This document shows, piece after piece, positions 22,985 through 33,901 of a DNA stretch of 64,000 nt. The position numbers and the translations under genes were made by a program. Position 1 is the stretch's first letter. Each line of letters begins with the position of its first letter. The notes below the pieces were generated by a model. It made no database searches, was not told the DNA's origin, and was given only the letters and a program-made list of their open reading frames with translations. Origin of the DNA: Lumbricus rubellus (taxonomy: Eukaryota; Annelida; Clitellata; Crassiclitellata; Lumbricidae); the NCBI GenBank assembly GCA_945859605.1, contig OX243816.1:39994863-40058862 (forward strand). Reading direction: 5' to 3'.

Positions 22985-23985
22985 CTCTTTTTATATTTCT
23001 GGATTTAGTAAAGGCATTCGACACGGTCGATCATAATAATGTCTTCTTAAGCAAGGTTGCAAATTATGGCATTAGGGCATACCTCTTCTATGGTTTAATA
23101 GTTATTTGAACATAGGCCCTATGTAGCCTACCAACAGGTGTTATGTTATGGGACTCTATCTTCGCGGAAACCTGTGAGAGTTGGGATACCACGGGCTCCA
23201 ACCTTGTCCCTTTGCTGTTTTACTCTATATAAAAAAATCTACTCAATATCTCCACTATGATCAAATTTATTTTGTTTGCTGACGATACGACTTTTTCCTG
23301 TTCCTATGAGTCCTTGCACACAGTAATAGAAATAATAAATTCAGAGTTGACCAAACTAGCATGCTGGTTCAGGACTAATAGACTTTCCCTTAATTAACAT
23401 AAAAAATCATGCTTCATAGTGTTTCATTCTCCAAATAAGCGAATGTCATCAGATAGGCTAGTCTTGTCAGTTGATCGGACAATATTGGGGAGAATATCAT
23501 ACCTACTCCCTGTATACATCCGCAAAGACTTATACTGTACTCATAGGCGTAGAAGACATGGGTCCAGGGGGGGGGGCAAATGCCCCCCACATTTCGGGCA
23601 AGTCTGATTTTCTAGGCAGCAGACCCGGAAAAAGAAAGAAAGTTTTTAAAAAATTGACTTTTTATATTTTTCCGGGTCTTTTGCCCGAAAAATCAGACTT
23701 GCCCGAACAAAAAAAGGTTGGATGACTAAAAGAAGGTCGTCAGAATTTTCGGGCAAACGTAACGAGAATTTTTCTTAAGATTTCGGCCGGATGACGAAAA
23801 AGTTTTCGGGCAAAAGTCTCATTTTTGCCCCCCCAACGCTGAAATGTCTCCTACGCCTATGACTGTACTTTAAATAATCCGTATTTAGACTATCGTAATT
23901 TTGACTGCGCAGCTAACTATTCTGCTAGGTTAAAGTGCCTTGTGCGTATACAAAAAAGAGCAACTAGGGAAGTGCTGTCCAACCT
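22985..23985 (+). mobile_element. Degenerate LINE reverse-transcriptase fragment
   Basis: Frame-broken translation shows RT landmarks in order: KAFDTVDH (catalytic Asp region), a degraded PTG/LVPLLF block, ILFADDTTFS (the FADD motif), then RIQKRATR near 23,950. This is a CR1/jockey-type non-LTR element, many stops, inactive. It is itself interrupted by a hAT-type MITE at 23542-23861. A different repeat, possibly the end of a hAT element (GTGCTGTCCAACC), begins near 23,972. Confidence 0.75.
23542..23861. mobile_element. hAT-type MITE nested in LINE (320 bp)
   Basis: Terminal inverted repeats CATAGGCGTAGrAGACAT, an exact 8-bp target duplication ACTGTACT (23534-23541 and 23862-23869), and CA...TG ends. 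The interior has poly-G/poly-C blocks and direct and inverted copies of TTCGGGCAA. It is younger than the LINE it splits. Confidence 0.9.
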
Positions 23986-24835
23986 TTTTAACCCCGTGGG
24001 CCGCAGAAGCATAAGTCTTGAAGCCAAGGGCCGCAATAATAAGGTCAAGAGCTACGGCAAAAATGTACTGATAATTATTAACGGTTTTATGGAATTATTG
24101 TATTGTATATAAAATTGAACAGTGTATAATACCATGAACAGCCTACACAATACACATAGCATGTTTGACATGCTTGAATATAGATCAGCATCAAAATTAT
24201 TAGGTGCGCTCAGCTGGCTTTTAAATTTGTCGCCCAGCCACGCGGTTATCAAACTCAGTTCCTCATTTCGTCGCCCAGTTACAATTTTTTGGTTCATTCA
24301 TCTCCACTCTGTGGCTGAGCCGAAACCAGAGTCAATTCGGTCTATAAGGAGCAGCCATAGTCGTCGGTTGATGCCTGTAATGAACCAAAGACATCGCCAT
24401 TCGTCGGTTCTGCTTGGGGACTCTCATCGATATAGTTTTCCTTCACCCTTCGAGACTCCAATTGGACAATCTCTCGTAAGGAACTGTTGCAGCTAGGCCT
24501 ACTTACAGACGTAGGTTACTAGGCTACTGAAACGCTGTGCACATCTCAGAAACTGACTATGCAAATGGAGGGTTTGGAAGGTATACGAGGGCAGTTTAGT
24601 TGAGTATACACTGGGATAAAAGTTGTTCAAAACCGTTTCTGTCTTTTCACAGACTAACCCCGGATTTAAATAACATTTTAGCTTTCGAATTGGCTTTTCC
24701 GGTGGCTTTCCAAAGATCAGAATATCAATAAAAAATAACCGGAAATTCGACTAGACTTTGTCATTTACTTCATACACAGTGCAAAAATCTAGCATGCTCT
24801 GGCGGGCTATTTGAAATGACTCCGCGGGCCGCATA
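23986..24835. other. Repeat-derived DNA, no gene
   Basis: Contains GGGCCGC-type motifs near both ends (about 24,000 and 24,828), suggesting an interrupted hAT-like element. The 124-residue open frame at 24122-24496 has no recognisable domain and no paralogue in the window. Confidence 0.4.
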
Positions 24836-24853
24836 TTATTATTATTATTATTA
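24836..24853. repeat. ATT microsatellite at LINE A 3' end
   Basis: Short (ATT)n run directly abutting the 3' end of the minus-strand LINE A. Read on the element strand it is an (AAT)n tail. Confidence 0.85.
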
Positions 24854-24910
24854 TTTTGTTGTTGCCCGAGGTAGTAAAGATCTCTCGGGCGGTAAAAGAT
24901 TAAAATAAGT

Positions 24911-26629
24911 TTATTGGTTCTCGTCTCCAACGTGCTCAAAGGTGCCTCTAAATGCAACGGCATTGAACCTTTGCGTGCAAATTGACAAACGCTGGAACAG
25001 GTGCATGGCTTCTCTAGGGTCGCCCGTTGACTCTGTTATGCGGCGGCCCAACTCCTCAAGAAATGATAGTCCAGTCTGGTTTATCGGACCCAGCGATTCA
25101 ATTGCCACAGGGATGAATTCGTGCGTAGCGGGGAGGGAAGCATACTTGGTGCTTTTTCGTTCAGCGGCTTGCTCCGCCGCTCCACCCGTTACTGTCGACG
25201 TCAGATGAAGATACGACGACGCGCACGTATGGATTGCTGTTGCATGATCCCATGCGATGAATCTTCCTCTTGTCCATGGGACCAATGTGGCTCCGTCTGG
25301 TCTCTTTCCATCGGTGCGGCTCAGTCCTGGTGGTTCTTTTGAACTTGGAATATCCGCCTTCGACAGGGCTCTCCAGATGATGTCATTTAACGCAGCGTGT
25401 CGCGCTGCTCTTCCCATCGACCTTCTGCAGACCAGTCCATGATGTCCACATGGGTCTGCAATCTCACCACACTGGCACCGATGTGAAGCACACAGCGTTA
25501 GACCAAGGCGGAATCCCACAGCAACCCTAACCGCCTCATTGCTCAAACCTAGGCCGCAGGCGGCCAAGGGGATGGTCCCGAGCCAGTCTCCGGCGTGAGC
25601 AGCTGACAATGCTCGAAGTCTTGCCTGGTTGAGTGGATCGTCACATCCGTTGCAGATCTTCATCTTATCATTGTCGATAAGCGGTCGATCCCAGGTCTTC
25701 TGCTCTCTTGGGATCGGATCCATCAATGCGGGAAGCGAATCTTTGCGAGCTTCCATCATCTCCTCCCGGTATGCATCGCTCCACTCCTCCGTGACCAGGA
25801 TGGCGCCCACGAGTCCGGCGGTCGACGCAGCTGACGCCAAATAGGCTGATGATGCCAGCATCGATATCCGCCTGATCCCAAGGCCTCCATCTCTGATCGG
25901 GAGCGAAGCCTGCAACCATTGCATGTCGCTCAGCTCGTTGTTGATGATCTTCTCCAAACCTGTCTTCAGTTGATGGTCCATTTCATCGAGTAACGGGTTA
26001 TTCCAGCACGGAGAGGTTCGCAGCATGTATGTCATTTTTGCTGCTCCAAAGCATGATCTTAGCAGCACTACTGCTGCTTGTGCCTGGATGTCCGTAAGAT
26101 CCTTCAATACTCGATCTAAAGTGTTGCTGTGCTCTTGAAGAGACTCGTCCAGCGCCTTCCCTCTGAAGAGCGGGGCGCCAAGCAGAGTCAATTCATCCCG
26201 ATCCCTTCGTCGGAAATTCTCGAATTCCACCTCTTGCATTTCGGTCTCAGAAAAGAACTCGCATTTGTGTCTGTTCAACGAAATTCCCAGTGTGGACTCC
26301 AGCTCTTCGATTCTTGCCAAGTCCTGGCGAACCTCGTTTGCGTTCCCACTCAGGGAGAGGTCATCCAAGTAACCCAATTTGAACTGGGATTGAAGGGATC
26401 GCAAGGTCGTCTGCAGCGGCAGGCAAAACAGCAGCGGTCCCAGCGGATCTCCTTGCTGAGGACCCATCTGAGATTGTACCACGAATTGGCCGAACTGCAG
26501 CGTTGATTCTGCCGAGTAGGCCTGGTGGATGAATGCATAGAGCTCTGGTATGGTTTCGTGGACTGACCTCAGCATGACATCTCGGCGCATTGAATTGAAG
26601 GCATTTGCAAAATCCAGTTTAACCCTCAT
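24911..26629 (-). CDS. LINE A ORF: reverse transcriptase plus RLE endonuclease
   Basis: Open frame of 572 residues. RT motifs: KLDFANAF (motif A Asp), PQQGDPLGPLLF (motif B) and GYLDDLSL (catalytic DD). Then a thumb region, a zinc-knuckle-like C-x-C...C-x-H-H-x4-C (CQCG...CGHHGLVC) and a restriction-like endonuclease signature KRPDG followed by AWD. The apparent start is created by the piggyBac junction; the true frame continued upstream into 28657-28828. The last codons upstream of the TTAA at 26619-26622 belong to the inserted element. A retroelement gene, no host function implied. It shares about 40 percent or more of its C-terminal residues by eye with LINE D. Confidence 0.82.
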   Translation of the reverse strand: MRVKLDFANAFNSMRRDVMLRSVHETIPELYAFIHQAYSAESTLQFGQFVVQSQMGPQQGDPLGPLLFCLPLQTTLRSLQSQFKLGYLDDLSLSGNANEVRQDLARIEELESTLGISLNRHKCEFFSETEMQEVEFENFRRRDRDELTLLGAPLFRGKALDESLQEHSNTLDRVLKDLTDIQAQAAVVLLRSCFGAAKMTYMLRTSPCWNNPLLDEMDHQLKTGLEKIINNELSDMQWLQASLPIRDGGLGIRRISMLASSAYLASAASTAGLVGAILVTEEWSDAYREEMMEARKDSLPALMDPIPREQKTWDRPLIDNDKMKICNGCDDPLNQARLRALSAAHAGDWLGTIPLAACGLGLSNEAVRVAVGFRLGLTLCASHRCQCGEIADPCGHHGLVCRRSMGRAARHAALNDIIWRALSKADIPSSKEPPGLSRTDGKRPDGATLVPWTRGRFIAWDHATAIHTCASSYLHLTSTVTGGAAEQAAERKSTKYASLPATHEFIPVAIESLGPINQTGLSFLEELGRRITESTGDPREAMHLFQRLSICTQRFNAVAFRGTFEHVGDENQ

Positions 26630-28656
26630 GCGACCAACATATTTTACTCCTTAATATGACCAACTGGGGTCCCGTGGTACCCCAATAGTCGATAACACGT
26701 TTAGTGCGTTATTCACTTGTTGAAACTTCTTTTATGTTCTTATAGTTCAAGTTATGACAGTTTATTGTTTGTTTGATGTGTACTTGTTATAGCGCCCTTC
26801 ATAATAACTACTCAGAAGCGCTCCCGACTACTGCGCGGACACTGAATTGGAGTTTCACGTCGAAGCGCTGAGCAACTGCGAGTGAAGGACTTGCCCAAGG
26901 TCCCTACACTGAGCGATGTTTCTTTGTATATTTATTACCATCTCACATTACTACTCAGAAGCGCTCCCGACTACCGCGCGGACACTGAATCGGAGTTTCA
27001 CGTCGAAGCGCTGAGCAATTGCGAGTGAGGACTTACCCAAGGTCCCTACACTGAGCGATGTTTCTTTGTGTATTTATTACCATCTAATAATATATTCAGC
27101 CAGATTAATGCTCTACTCAGCGTCAATATTGGACAAATAGTCAAAAACTTTACTGAGTAAGTAATCCTCTATGAACAGTTTGTCCCAGACAGCTTGCTGC
27201 CGACTGCATTCGCCACACTCTGGCTGGTTGCATGAGCTGCCATCTTGTCGTTACCTCGTTGACACAGTGAGCATCGTCGACGGTTGACCTTCAAGCTTTT
27301 TAGATTGAAGCTGAGCCTAGCTGATGGGATTGAATTTGAATTTGTACACCACAGTTCTTTATCGCAGCTCTGATTGCTGATTAGTTTGCATGAATCATTG
27401 CTCGTTGTGTCATGTGAGATGTCACCATGGCATACCCAATTACTGTCAGGAAGGAACGTTGACGCTGTGTGCTCTGCAAGATCTTCCAATATGGATTATT
27501 GCTGAGACACATATTGTAAGAAGCAATTCCAGTGATGTCGATGATGTTGAAGAACAGCATCATGGTCCAACGGTTGACTTTTCTCCTTGTGGTGCACATT
27601 ATAGCCAGGTGATGCACAATAATTGTCAACACCACTTTTGGTTCTATTATAATTATGGAGGATTACTTCTGGCTTGTTGTTTATCTAGGCATAAGTGGTG
27701 ACATCGTGCTGCAGAGTGAATAACCATCACAGCTCTGCCTGGTTTAGGAATAAACCATACAAGAGTAGGCCTAAGTTGGTCATGAAATCCAAACACAGAG
27801 CTCATATCCTGGCGCCCCATGCCTGGCCTTCATGCCCCATAAGTAAAAATTTATAGGCTACGCTATAACGTTTCTGCCACTGTGCCGCCATGGTGAATGG
27901 TGATACAAAAATGTTTCACAACTCTTGCACCTTGATCTTCTTCACGCTGTTCCCTCTGTCACTGCACGGGTAGCTGCCAATGGTTATGAAGTGACAGCAT
28001 CTCAGCACACCATATCTTGATACCATAGTTTGCAGGTTTGAACTTCATGGGCTGCCTGAAGTTAGGCTACATCTGCCACGGTATACAAGCTCATCCACTC
28101 ACAGATTTGCACCAGGAGAAAATTCTTTGGCAATTATTACTGCGCAGAAAAACTCTTCTTGTGTAACGGAAAGCAGCAACTTTGTCGTTGTTCAGCCTTC
28201 AGTGACATATTATGAAAAGCGTTTCTGCTCAATTGCCTTGTTGTAAAATCTCATGTACTGGTACTTCAGGATGCACGAAATTGTGTCCTGGACATGGTCA
28301 TTATTCGTGCTATAGTATTTTTCCAACGCCATTCTATATTGCAGAATTTTATGTTTTGCTTCTTTTGCACCAAATCGACCGGACCAATACCCGCTGTCAT
28401 AATATCTATTCATAAAATAGCGTTCGGTTATATAGGAAAAATCGTCCTAATGCTGGGGTCCCGCGGGACCCCACCAGATATTCTATATTTAAAAAATAAC
28501 CGTAAAAGTTAAACCGGATTTAATTACATGTAAATAATGAGTGATAACCAAGTGACAAATTCATAAAATGTCGTTAAAAAATATTGATTAGCAAAAAAGT
28601 AGCACGAGCCGAAACGGTGCTGGGGTCCCCGGGGACCCCAGTTGGTCACTTGAGGG
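26623..28656 (-). mobile_element. piggyBac-like transposon in LINE A
   Basis: Bounded by TTAA at 26619-26622 and 28657-28660. Ends CCCTCATGCGACCAAC and (reverse complement) CCCTCAAGTGACCAAC match over most positions, and an inner inverted block TGACCAACTGGGGTCCC recurs. About 2 kb. The minus strand has transposase debris: RRKVNRWTMMLFFNIIDITG (27381-27635) resembles the PGBD core and CSLCQ (27169-27489) the terminal Cys-rich finger, with frameshifts between. Inactive. Confidence 0.85.
26800..27085. repeat. Tandem pair of about 145-bp repeats in piggyBac
   Basis: Two copies (about 26,800-26,940 and 26,946-27,085) each run from CTACTCAGAAGCGCTCCCGA to ATTTATTACCATCT. The first is preceded by TAGCGCCCTTCA, linking it to the dispersed AGCGCC...CAGAGGCGCT retroelement tails at 31,131, 41,577 and 43,558. 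Confidence 0.8.
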
Positions 28657-28826
28657 TTAATGAAGATCTGGTCATCTTGCAGTCTGGTGATGAAATTTCT
28701 GGCTGCATGGACAGCCGCCTCTCCTCCTCCAGGAGTCCCGATGCCAACCTGGTGCGGAGCAAAGAATTTTTCCAGTCTGCCCAAAGCATACTGGTTGGCG
28801 CATTTAGCCGCCAATCTCCGCCATGC

Positions 28827-29133
<307 letters not shown>

Positions 29134-29174
<41 letters not shown>

Positions 29175-29215
29175 TACTACTACTACTACTACTACTATTA
29201 TTATTATTATTCTCA

Positions 29216-29281
<66 letters not shown>
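29134..29281. repeat. (ATT)n/(ACT)n microsatellite
   Basis: ATT repeat with an internal block of about eight ACT triplets near 29,172-29,197. It separates oppositely oriented LINE B and LINE C. Confidence 0.97.
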
Positions 29282-29655
29282 TATTATACGGCTTCGACGG
29301 CGGGCGCGGCTGCCGAGATTGCAACGAAGAGGAAAAATACTAAATACGCCGCTCTTGCAAACACTCACTTTTTTGTCCCTCTTGCCGTTGAGACTCTAGG
29401 TCCCATTTGTACTATTGGTCTCGACTTTTTATCAGATTTAGGCCGCATTCTATCATTGTCTTCCGGTGATCTGAGAGAGACCTGCTTTTTGCTGCAACGC
29501 CTCTCTATTACTGTCCAGCGCTTCAACTCGGTGGCCTTTCGAGGCACTTTGGCTGAGCCGAGGCCGGAAGACGTGTGACTGTAGCTGTAGCTTTTCTGGG
29601 TTTTTTGTGTGTTTCCTGTTGTCCTGTTGTTGATGTGTTTTTTTGAAGATATTAA
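29282..29655 (+). mobile_element. RLE-type LINE C, 3' fragment
   Basis: Plus-strand fragment whose frame (29,288-29,578) ends the same endonuclease-domain family: KRKNTKYAALANTHFFVP, LAVETLGP, GDLRETCFLLQRLSI and QRFNSVAFRGTL. A 3' UTR of about 75 bp leads straight into AATAATAAT. Flanked on both sides by AAT/ATT repeats and opposite in orientation to A, B and D. Confidence 0.85.
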
Positions 29656-29699
29656 ATAATAATAATAATAATAATTATTATTATTATTATTATTTTTTT
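29656..29699. repeat. AAT/ATT microsatellite junction
   Basis: (AAT)n switches to (ATT)n in the middle, marking the tail-to-tail junction of LINE C (plus) and LINE D (minus), followed by a T run. Confidence 0.9.
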
Positions 29700-31083
29700 T
29701 TTTTTTGCCCTGAGGTACTTCGTTCCCTCAGGGACTTATGACTTATAAAAGCAATGTCTTTATTCTGGAACGATTACACCTCATCCATATCGGGCGTGGG
29801 TCTGATAAAGGTGCCCCTAAAAGCGTTGAAGCGCTGCATTGTGATTGAAATTCTCTGAAAAAAGTAGCTTGTCTCTCTTGGTTCGCCCGTAGCTAGCGTG
29901 AGATGGCGACCCAGGTCCGAAATAAAATCGAGGCCTGCAGGATTAATGGGGCCAAGCGTTTCCAGAGCCAACGGGATAAAAATGTGAGAGTCACGGAAAG
30001 CTTGATATTTTTGTGTCTTTCTTTCCTCTGCCAAGCATGCCGCTGCTCCTGCACAGGCTGCTGTTGCTGTTAGGTACGACGGTGCAAGAGTGTCGACTAT
30101 GGTTGCATCCCACACCAAGCTCTTTCCAGCCTTCCATGGAATCAGAGTGAGGCCATCAGGTCTTTTGCCATCAGATCGAGACAATCCTTGCGGCTCCTTG
30201 ATTGTTGGGAAGCCTGCTTTCATCAGAGTTCTACAGACCAGGTCGTTGATGGGACCGTGGCGTGGCATTCGGGCGAGGCCCATCGGGCAAGACATGCCAT
30301 GCTCACCTCTGGCGGTAACTGGTGCGCCACAAGAGCAAGTATGTGGTTCGCATATGTTCGCTCCCAACCGCAGTCCCACCGCCACCCTGACTGCCTCATC
30401 GCTTAGTTTCAGGCCGCATGACGTGATCGGGAGAGTGTGAAGCCAGTCACCAGCATGCTGAGTAGTCACCGCCTTCCATCTCGCTTGGTCGTACTTTTCA
30501 GTCAACTGTGTTGATAGATCTGAGAAAGTCCTTTGGAGAAGTGGTTGGTCCCACTTGGACTGCTGGTGAGCTGGACAGGACTCTGTTGTTGCAAGTCCTG
30601 CTTCTTCTTTCCATCTGGCCTCCAGAAGTCTCGCGTGTGGGTCTCGGTTGCCCTCCAGCTGTCTGAGGATATCTGACTGTAGAACGAGGGTGCCCGCGGC
30701 CGATGCCAGAAAGGCGGGAAGCGCCAGCGACGACACCCTGCGTATTCCCAGTCCACCCATACTAATGGGGAGGGCAGATTGCATCCATTGAGTCTCCGTC
30801 AGGTTGATGTTTAAGATGTCTTCCAGGCCCTTGCGTAGACTTTGGTCGTAAACGTCCAGAGTGGGGTGGTCGACACACGGCGCACATCTGAGGCAGTGAA
30901 TCATTCTTGAAGCACCCAAGGAGCTTCTGAGGATGAGCAGTGCATCCTGGCGTGCTATTATTCTTAACCTATGCAGAGCTCTGTTAAGCTCTTCCACTCT
31001 CGCGTCTAGCGTGCGTTGAAGGGCCAGTCCTGTGGACAGTGGGGCCCCCAGCAAGCAGATGGAATCCATATCCACTCGCTCAA

Positions 31084-31085
<2 letters not shown>
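29700..31085 (-). mobile_element. RLE-type LINE D, 5'-truncated
   Basis: Minus-strand LINE lacking the RT catalytic part. The 3' UTR carries an 8-bp stem-loop (29708-29715 with 29726-29733) just before a poly-A/AAT tail. The 5' truncation point abuts a 45-bp ATT repeat at 31,086. Confidence 0.85.
29774..31075 (-). CDS. LINE D ORF fragment: thumb, zinc knuckle, RLE endonuclease
   Basis: Open frame of 433 residues, starting at a Met just inside the truncation. It shares with LINE A the block QWMQSALPISMGGLGIRR, the zinc-knuckle-like CSCG...GEHGMSC, the endonuclease signature DGKRPDG...LVWDATI and the C-terminal FNAFRGTF. No RT motifs A to C, so not autonomous. It is long and open, hence fairly young. 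Confidence 0.82.
   Translation of the reverse strand: MDMDSICLLGAPLSTGLALQRTLDARVEELNRALHRLRIIARQDALLILRSSLGASRMIHCLRCAPCVDHPTLDVYDQSLRKGLEDILNINLTETQWMQSALPISMGGLGIRRVSSLALPAFLASAAGTLVLQSDILRQLEGNRDPHARLLEARWKEEAGLATTESCPAHQQSKWDQPLLQRTFSDLSTQLTEKYDQARWKAVTTQHAGDWLHTLPITSCGLKLSDEAVRVAVGLRLGANICEPHTCSCGAPVTARGEHGMSCPMGLARMPRHGPINDLVCRTLMKAGFPTIKEPQGLSRSDGKRPDGLTLIPWKAGKSLVWDATIVDTLAPSYLTATAACAGAAACLAEERKTQKYQAFRDSHIFIPLALETLGPINPAGLDFISDLGRHLTLATGEPRETSYFFQRISITMQRFNAFRGTFIRPTPDMDEV

Positions 31086-31128
<43 letters not shown>
31086..31128. repeat. (ATT)n microsatellite
   Basis: Perfect ATT run at the 5' truncation of LINE D and directly before the retroelement tail motif TTTATATAGCGC. Confidence 0.95.
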
Positions 31129-31175
31129 GACCTTTTATATAGCGCACCTTCAGGGTAATCTACTCAGAAGCGCTC
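31129..31175 (-). repeat. Retroelement 3' tail (GCGCTATATAAA type), copy 1
   Basis: The minus strand reads AGGAGCGCTTCTGAGTAG...GCGCTATATAAA followed by (AAT)n. This is the common 3' tail form of CR1/L2-type LINEs and the SINEs that borrow it. Related copies lie at 41,560-41,640, 43,540-43,605 and 26,787-26,830. Confidence 0.6.
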
Positions 31176-31868
31176 CTAGTCTAACATCGGCTAAATAAAA
31201 CAGTTTTTAAGTGAAAAAGAAACATAGTGGTGTGACCTATAGGCACAAGGAGGAGTGCAACAGGAAACCCATTCCAGGTTCTAGAGCCAGCCACTGAGAA
31301 AGAGCGCCGCTGCATTATAGCAGATCGAGAACGAGTTCAGCTTGATCTTAAATCTGTGGCTAGAAATGACGTTAAAATGACGTCGTCAGAAGAAATTAAA
31401 TACCGTTGCAGCATGGTTTCAGCTTAGAACCGTCAATGGCGTCTAAATTTCGCGTGAGTTTCCATAAAAAAATTTAATATTTCCATAACTCGGGTTTTAA
31501 AGTGAATTGAGAGCTGTAGATAGTCGCGCTGACCTACAAATTCGCTTAAGAAGAAAATAATTGTTTCGTGTTGCGAAATGGAGCGGTGTCGGATACTTTC
31601 TTGGGACAGAAATGCGTGTCCACCCGCCCGCCACAGATAAGCTTTCAGCCGTATAATATAAGATAGAGAGACAGACATACAACCACACAGACAGACACAC
31701 AGAAAGAAAGAGAGATAGAGAGAAAGAGCACCTGCTGAGGCCTGTTTCGTCGAGGACCAGAGAATCGATTATAGTAGCGGATTTTTGTAGTAGGCCTAGA
31801 TAAGCACAAGGAACATGACACTGAAAGAACAGTGGAGTTTGTAGATGAAATGGAAATCTATATTCTAT
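31176..31868. other. Intron 1 of gene 3, no gene
   Basis: Noncoding. Contains a (CAGA)n tract at about 31,671-31,735. Confidence 0.5.
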
Positions 31869-31885
31869 ATAAATAAAGAGAAGAT

Positions 31886-31922
<37 letters not shown>

Positions 31923-33184
31923 GTGTCTGTCTATCTGTCAGTCAGTTTGTCTGTCTGTCTGCCTGTATGACCGCGATGCATTTCCACAGTTTTTGAGCTT
32001 TTCACTTTGAATCTTCACTATTGTGTAGGTCTCGGCATGAGATGCAAAGTCGAGGGGTTGGCGATTCTCTACCACCATGGGGGCCTGGGTCGGGAGCGAA
32101 ACCCCCAAATTTTCCCCCATAAAATGCAGGTATTGATTTCAAACTTTTCACATAGACAGAGGGGCCATCGAAACCACCCAGTGTAGTGGTTGGCGAATCT
32201 TCCTCACGATGGGGGACACGGTGGGGGGGGGGGGGCGAAACCCTAAGACGGCAGTTTACTAAGCACCTTTTTAAACGCTTGCGTGGTCATTTAATGGCGA
32301 CCGCAGCTGATGTAAATGATCTTCCAATCTGCTTTGCTTTCAGAGTCAATTTACGCGTAGGCCTACCGATGAAGGTCGGAGTTAGTGGTGGCGTGTTGTG
32401 GGGCGGGTGAACGGAGTGGGGCGGACGAAATGGCGATGGGGGTTAAGGTGGCGGTGAAGGTAGGAGTGGGGTGATGGTGATAGTGGAGTGGAGGGGTGGG
32501 GCGGGTGGAGGGGTGGGGGCGGGTGGAGGGTGGAGGGGTGGGGGCGGGTGGAGGGTGGAGGGGTGGTGGTGGGTGGAGGGGAGGGTTGATGTGAGGGTGG
32601 AGGTGGGGGTGTTGTATGGCTTGGTTGTGGTCGGGTGGAGGGGTGTATGGGATGGGGTGGGGCTAAGGAGTGGAGGTTCTGGTGGTGGGGTGGAGGGTGG
32701 AGAGGGTAGGGTGGGGCAGGTGAACAGGGTGGGGTGGAAGAGGTGGGTGGAGGTAGGGGTGTGGTGCGGGTGGGGTGGATGGTGTGGTGTGGGCTTTTGG
32801 GGTGGCGGTGGAGGTAAGGGTTGTGAGATAGTAGTGGGTGAACAGGGTGGGGCGGACGGGGTGGGGGTTTGGAAGTGGAAGTGGAGGTGGGGTGAGTAGT
32901 GGAGGGGTGGGGCGGGTGGAGGGTGTGGGGTGTACAGGGTGGGGCTTTGGGTGGAGATGAGGGTGGAGGTGGGGGTGTGGTGTGGCTTGGTTGCGGCCGG
33001 GTGGAGGAGGTGTACGGGGTGGGGTGGGGCTTTGGGAGTGGAGGTGGGGTGGAGGGGTGTACGGGATGGGAGTGACGCTTTGGGGTGGAGGTGGAGATGA
33101 AGGTTGGGGGTGTGGTGTGATTGGGTTGTCGCCGGAGCGGGTCGAATTCTAAATTTCCCGGGCAACGCCGGGTACCCCAGCTAG
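31869..33184 (+). mobile_element. Helitron-like element, copy 1
   Basis: Starts AAATAAAGAGAAGATTC with a (TGTC)n tract and ends with a GC hairpin CCCGGGCAACGCCGGG, then TACCCCAG and CTAG before T, the form of a Helitron 3' end. The same start and end define the adjacent copy. The interior is dominated by a G-rich GGGTGGAGG-type array (about 32,400-33,110), whose Pro/His/Thr-rich minus pseudo-ORFs are not genes. No Rep/helicase, so non-autonomous. Confidence 0.6.
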
Positions 33185-33901
33185 TTATAAAAAAGAGAAG
33201 ATTCCGTCTGTCTGTCTGTTTGACCAAGATGCATTAACGCAGTTTTTGAGCTTTTCACTCCAAACCTTCACTACTGTGTCGGTGTTGTCATTGGACACCC
33301 GATGGATGGGTTGGCGAATCTCTATCACCATGGGCCAGGGTGGGCAAAATCCTAATTTTCGCTATAAATTTCCCTTCCGTTCCCATAGTTTCACAGTTTT
33401 TCACCTGAGACGTTGCAGCTAGACAGCTATTGTGCTGCAGGGACCACCTCGCCCAACCCAACACACACCTTACCCCACAAGGGCCTGGTGGAGCCAGGGT
33501 ATCGTTGGGAGAGAGAAAAAGCAAATTGCCGGTTAGCGGAAATATCACGAGAGGCGTACCGGTTAGGAGGTCGGAGTGTGATGAGCTTGGCGGTTGAGTG
33601 GAATGGAATTGGGCGGGGTAGGGTGGGAAGTGAGCGGTTGGGGAGCCGGCGATTGAAGTGGGTTCGAGTGGGCCAAAAGCAAAATTTATCGGGAAATGCA
33701 GAGTACCTCCGACAGGTGGAGACAAGATGGGCCGGCGGGTTAGGGAGTCGGTGGGCGAATGAGATGTGGAAAATAAGTGGGGTTGGAGTAGAAGCGAGGA
33801 TATGAGATGAAGTGAAGTGAGGGTGAGGAAGTAAGAAATTGGCCAGGAGCCGGGTGTATCCTAAATTTCCCGGGAAACGCCGGGTAGGTCTACCCCAGCT
33901 A
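33185..33901 (+). mobile_element. Helitron-like element, copy 2
   Basis: Tandem neighbour of copy 1. Starts AAAAAAGAGAAGATTCCGTC and ends with hairpin CCCGGGAAACGCCGGG, TAGGTCTACCCCAGCTA. The first 120 bp align with copy 1 (TTTTTGAGCTTTTCACT is shared). The interior differs from copy 1 and is noncoding. Confidence 0.6.

Noticed and set aside
32382..33227. 281-residue Pro/His/Thr-rich minus-strand ORF
   Set aside because: Comes from the G-rich array inside a Helitron-like element; compositional, no domain.
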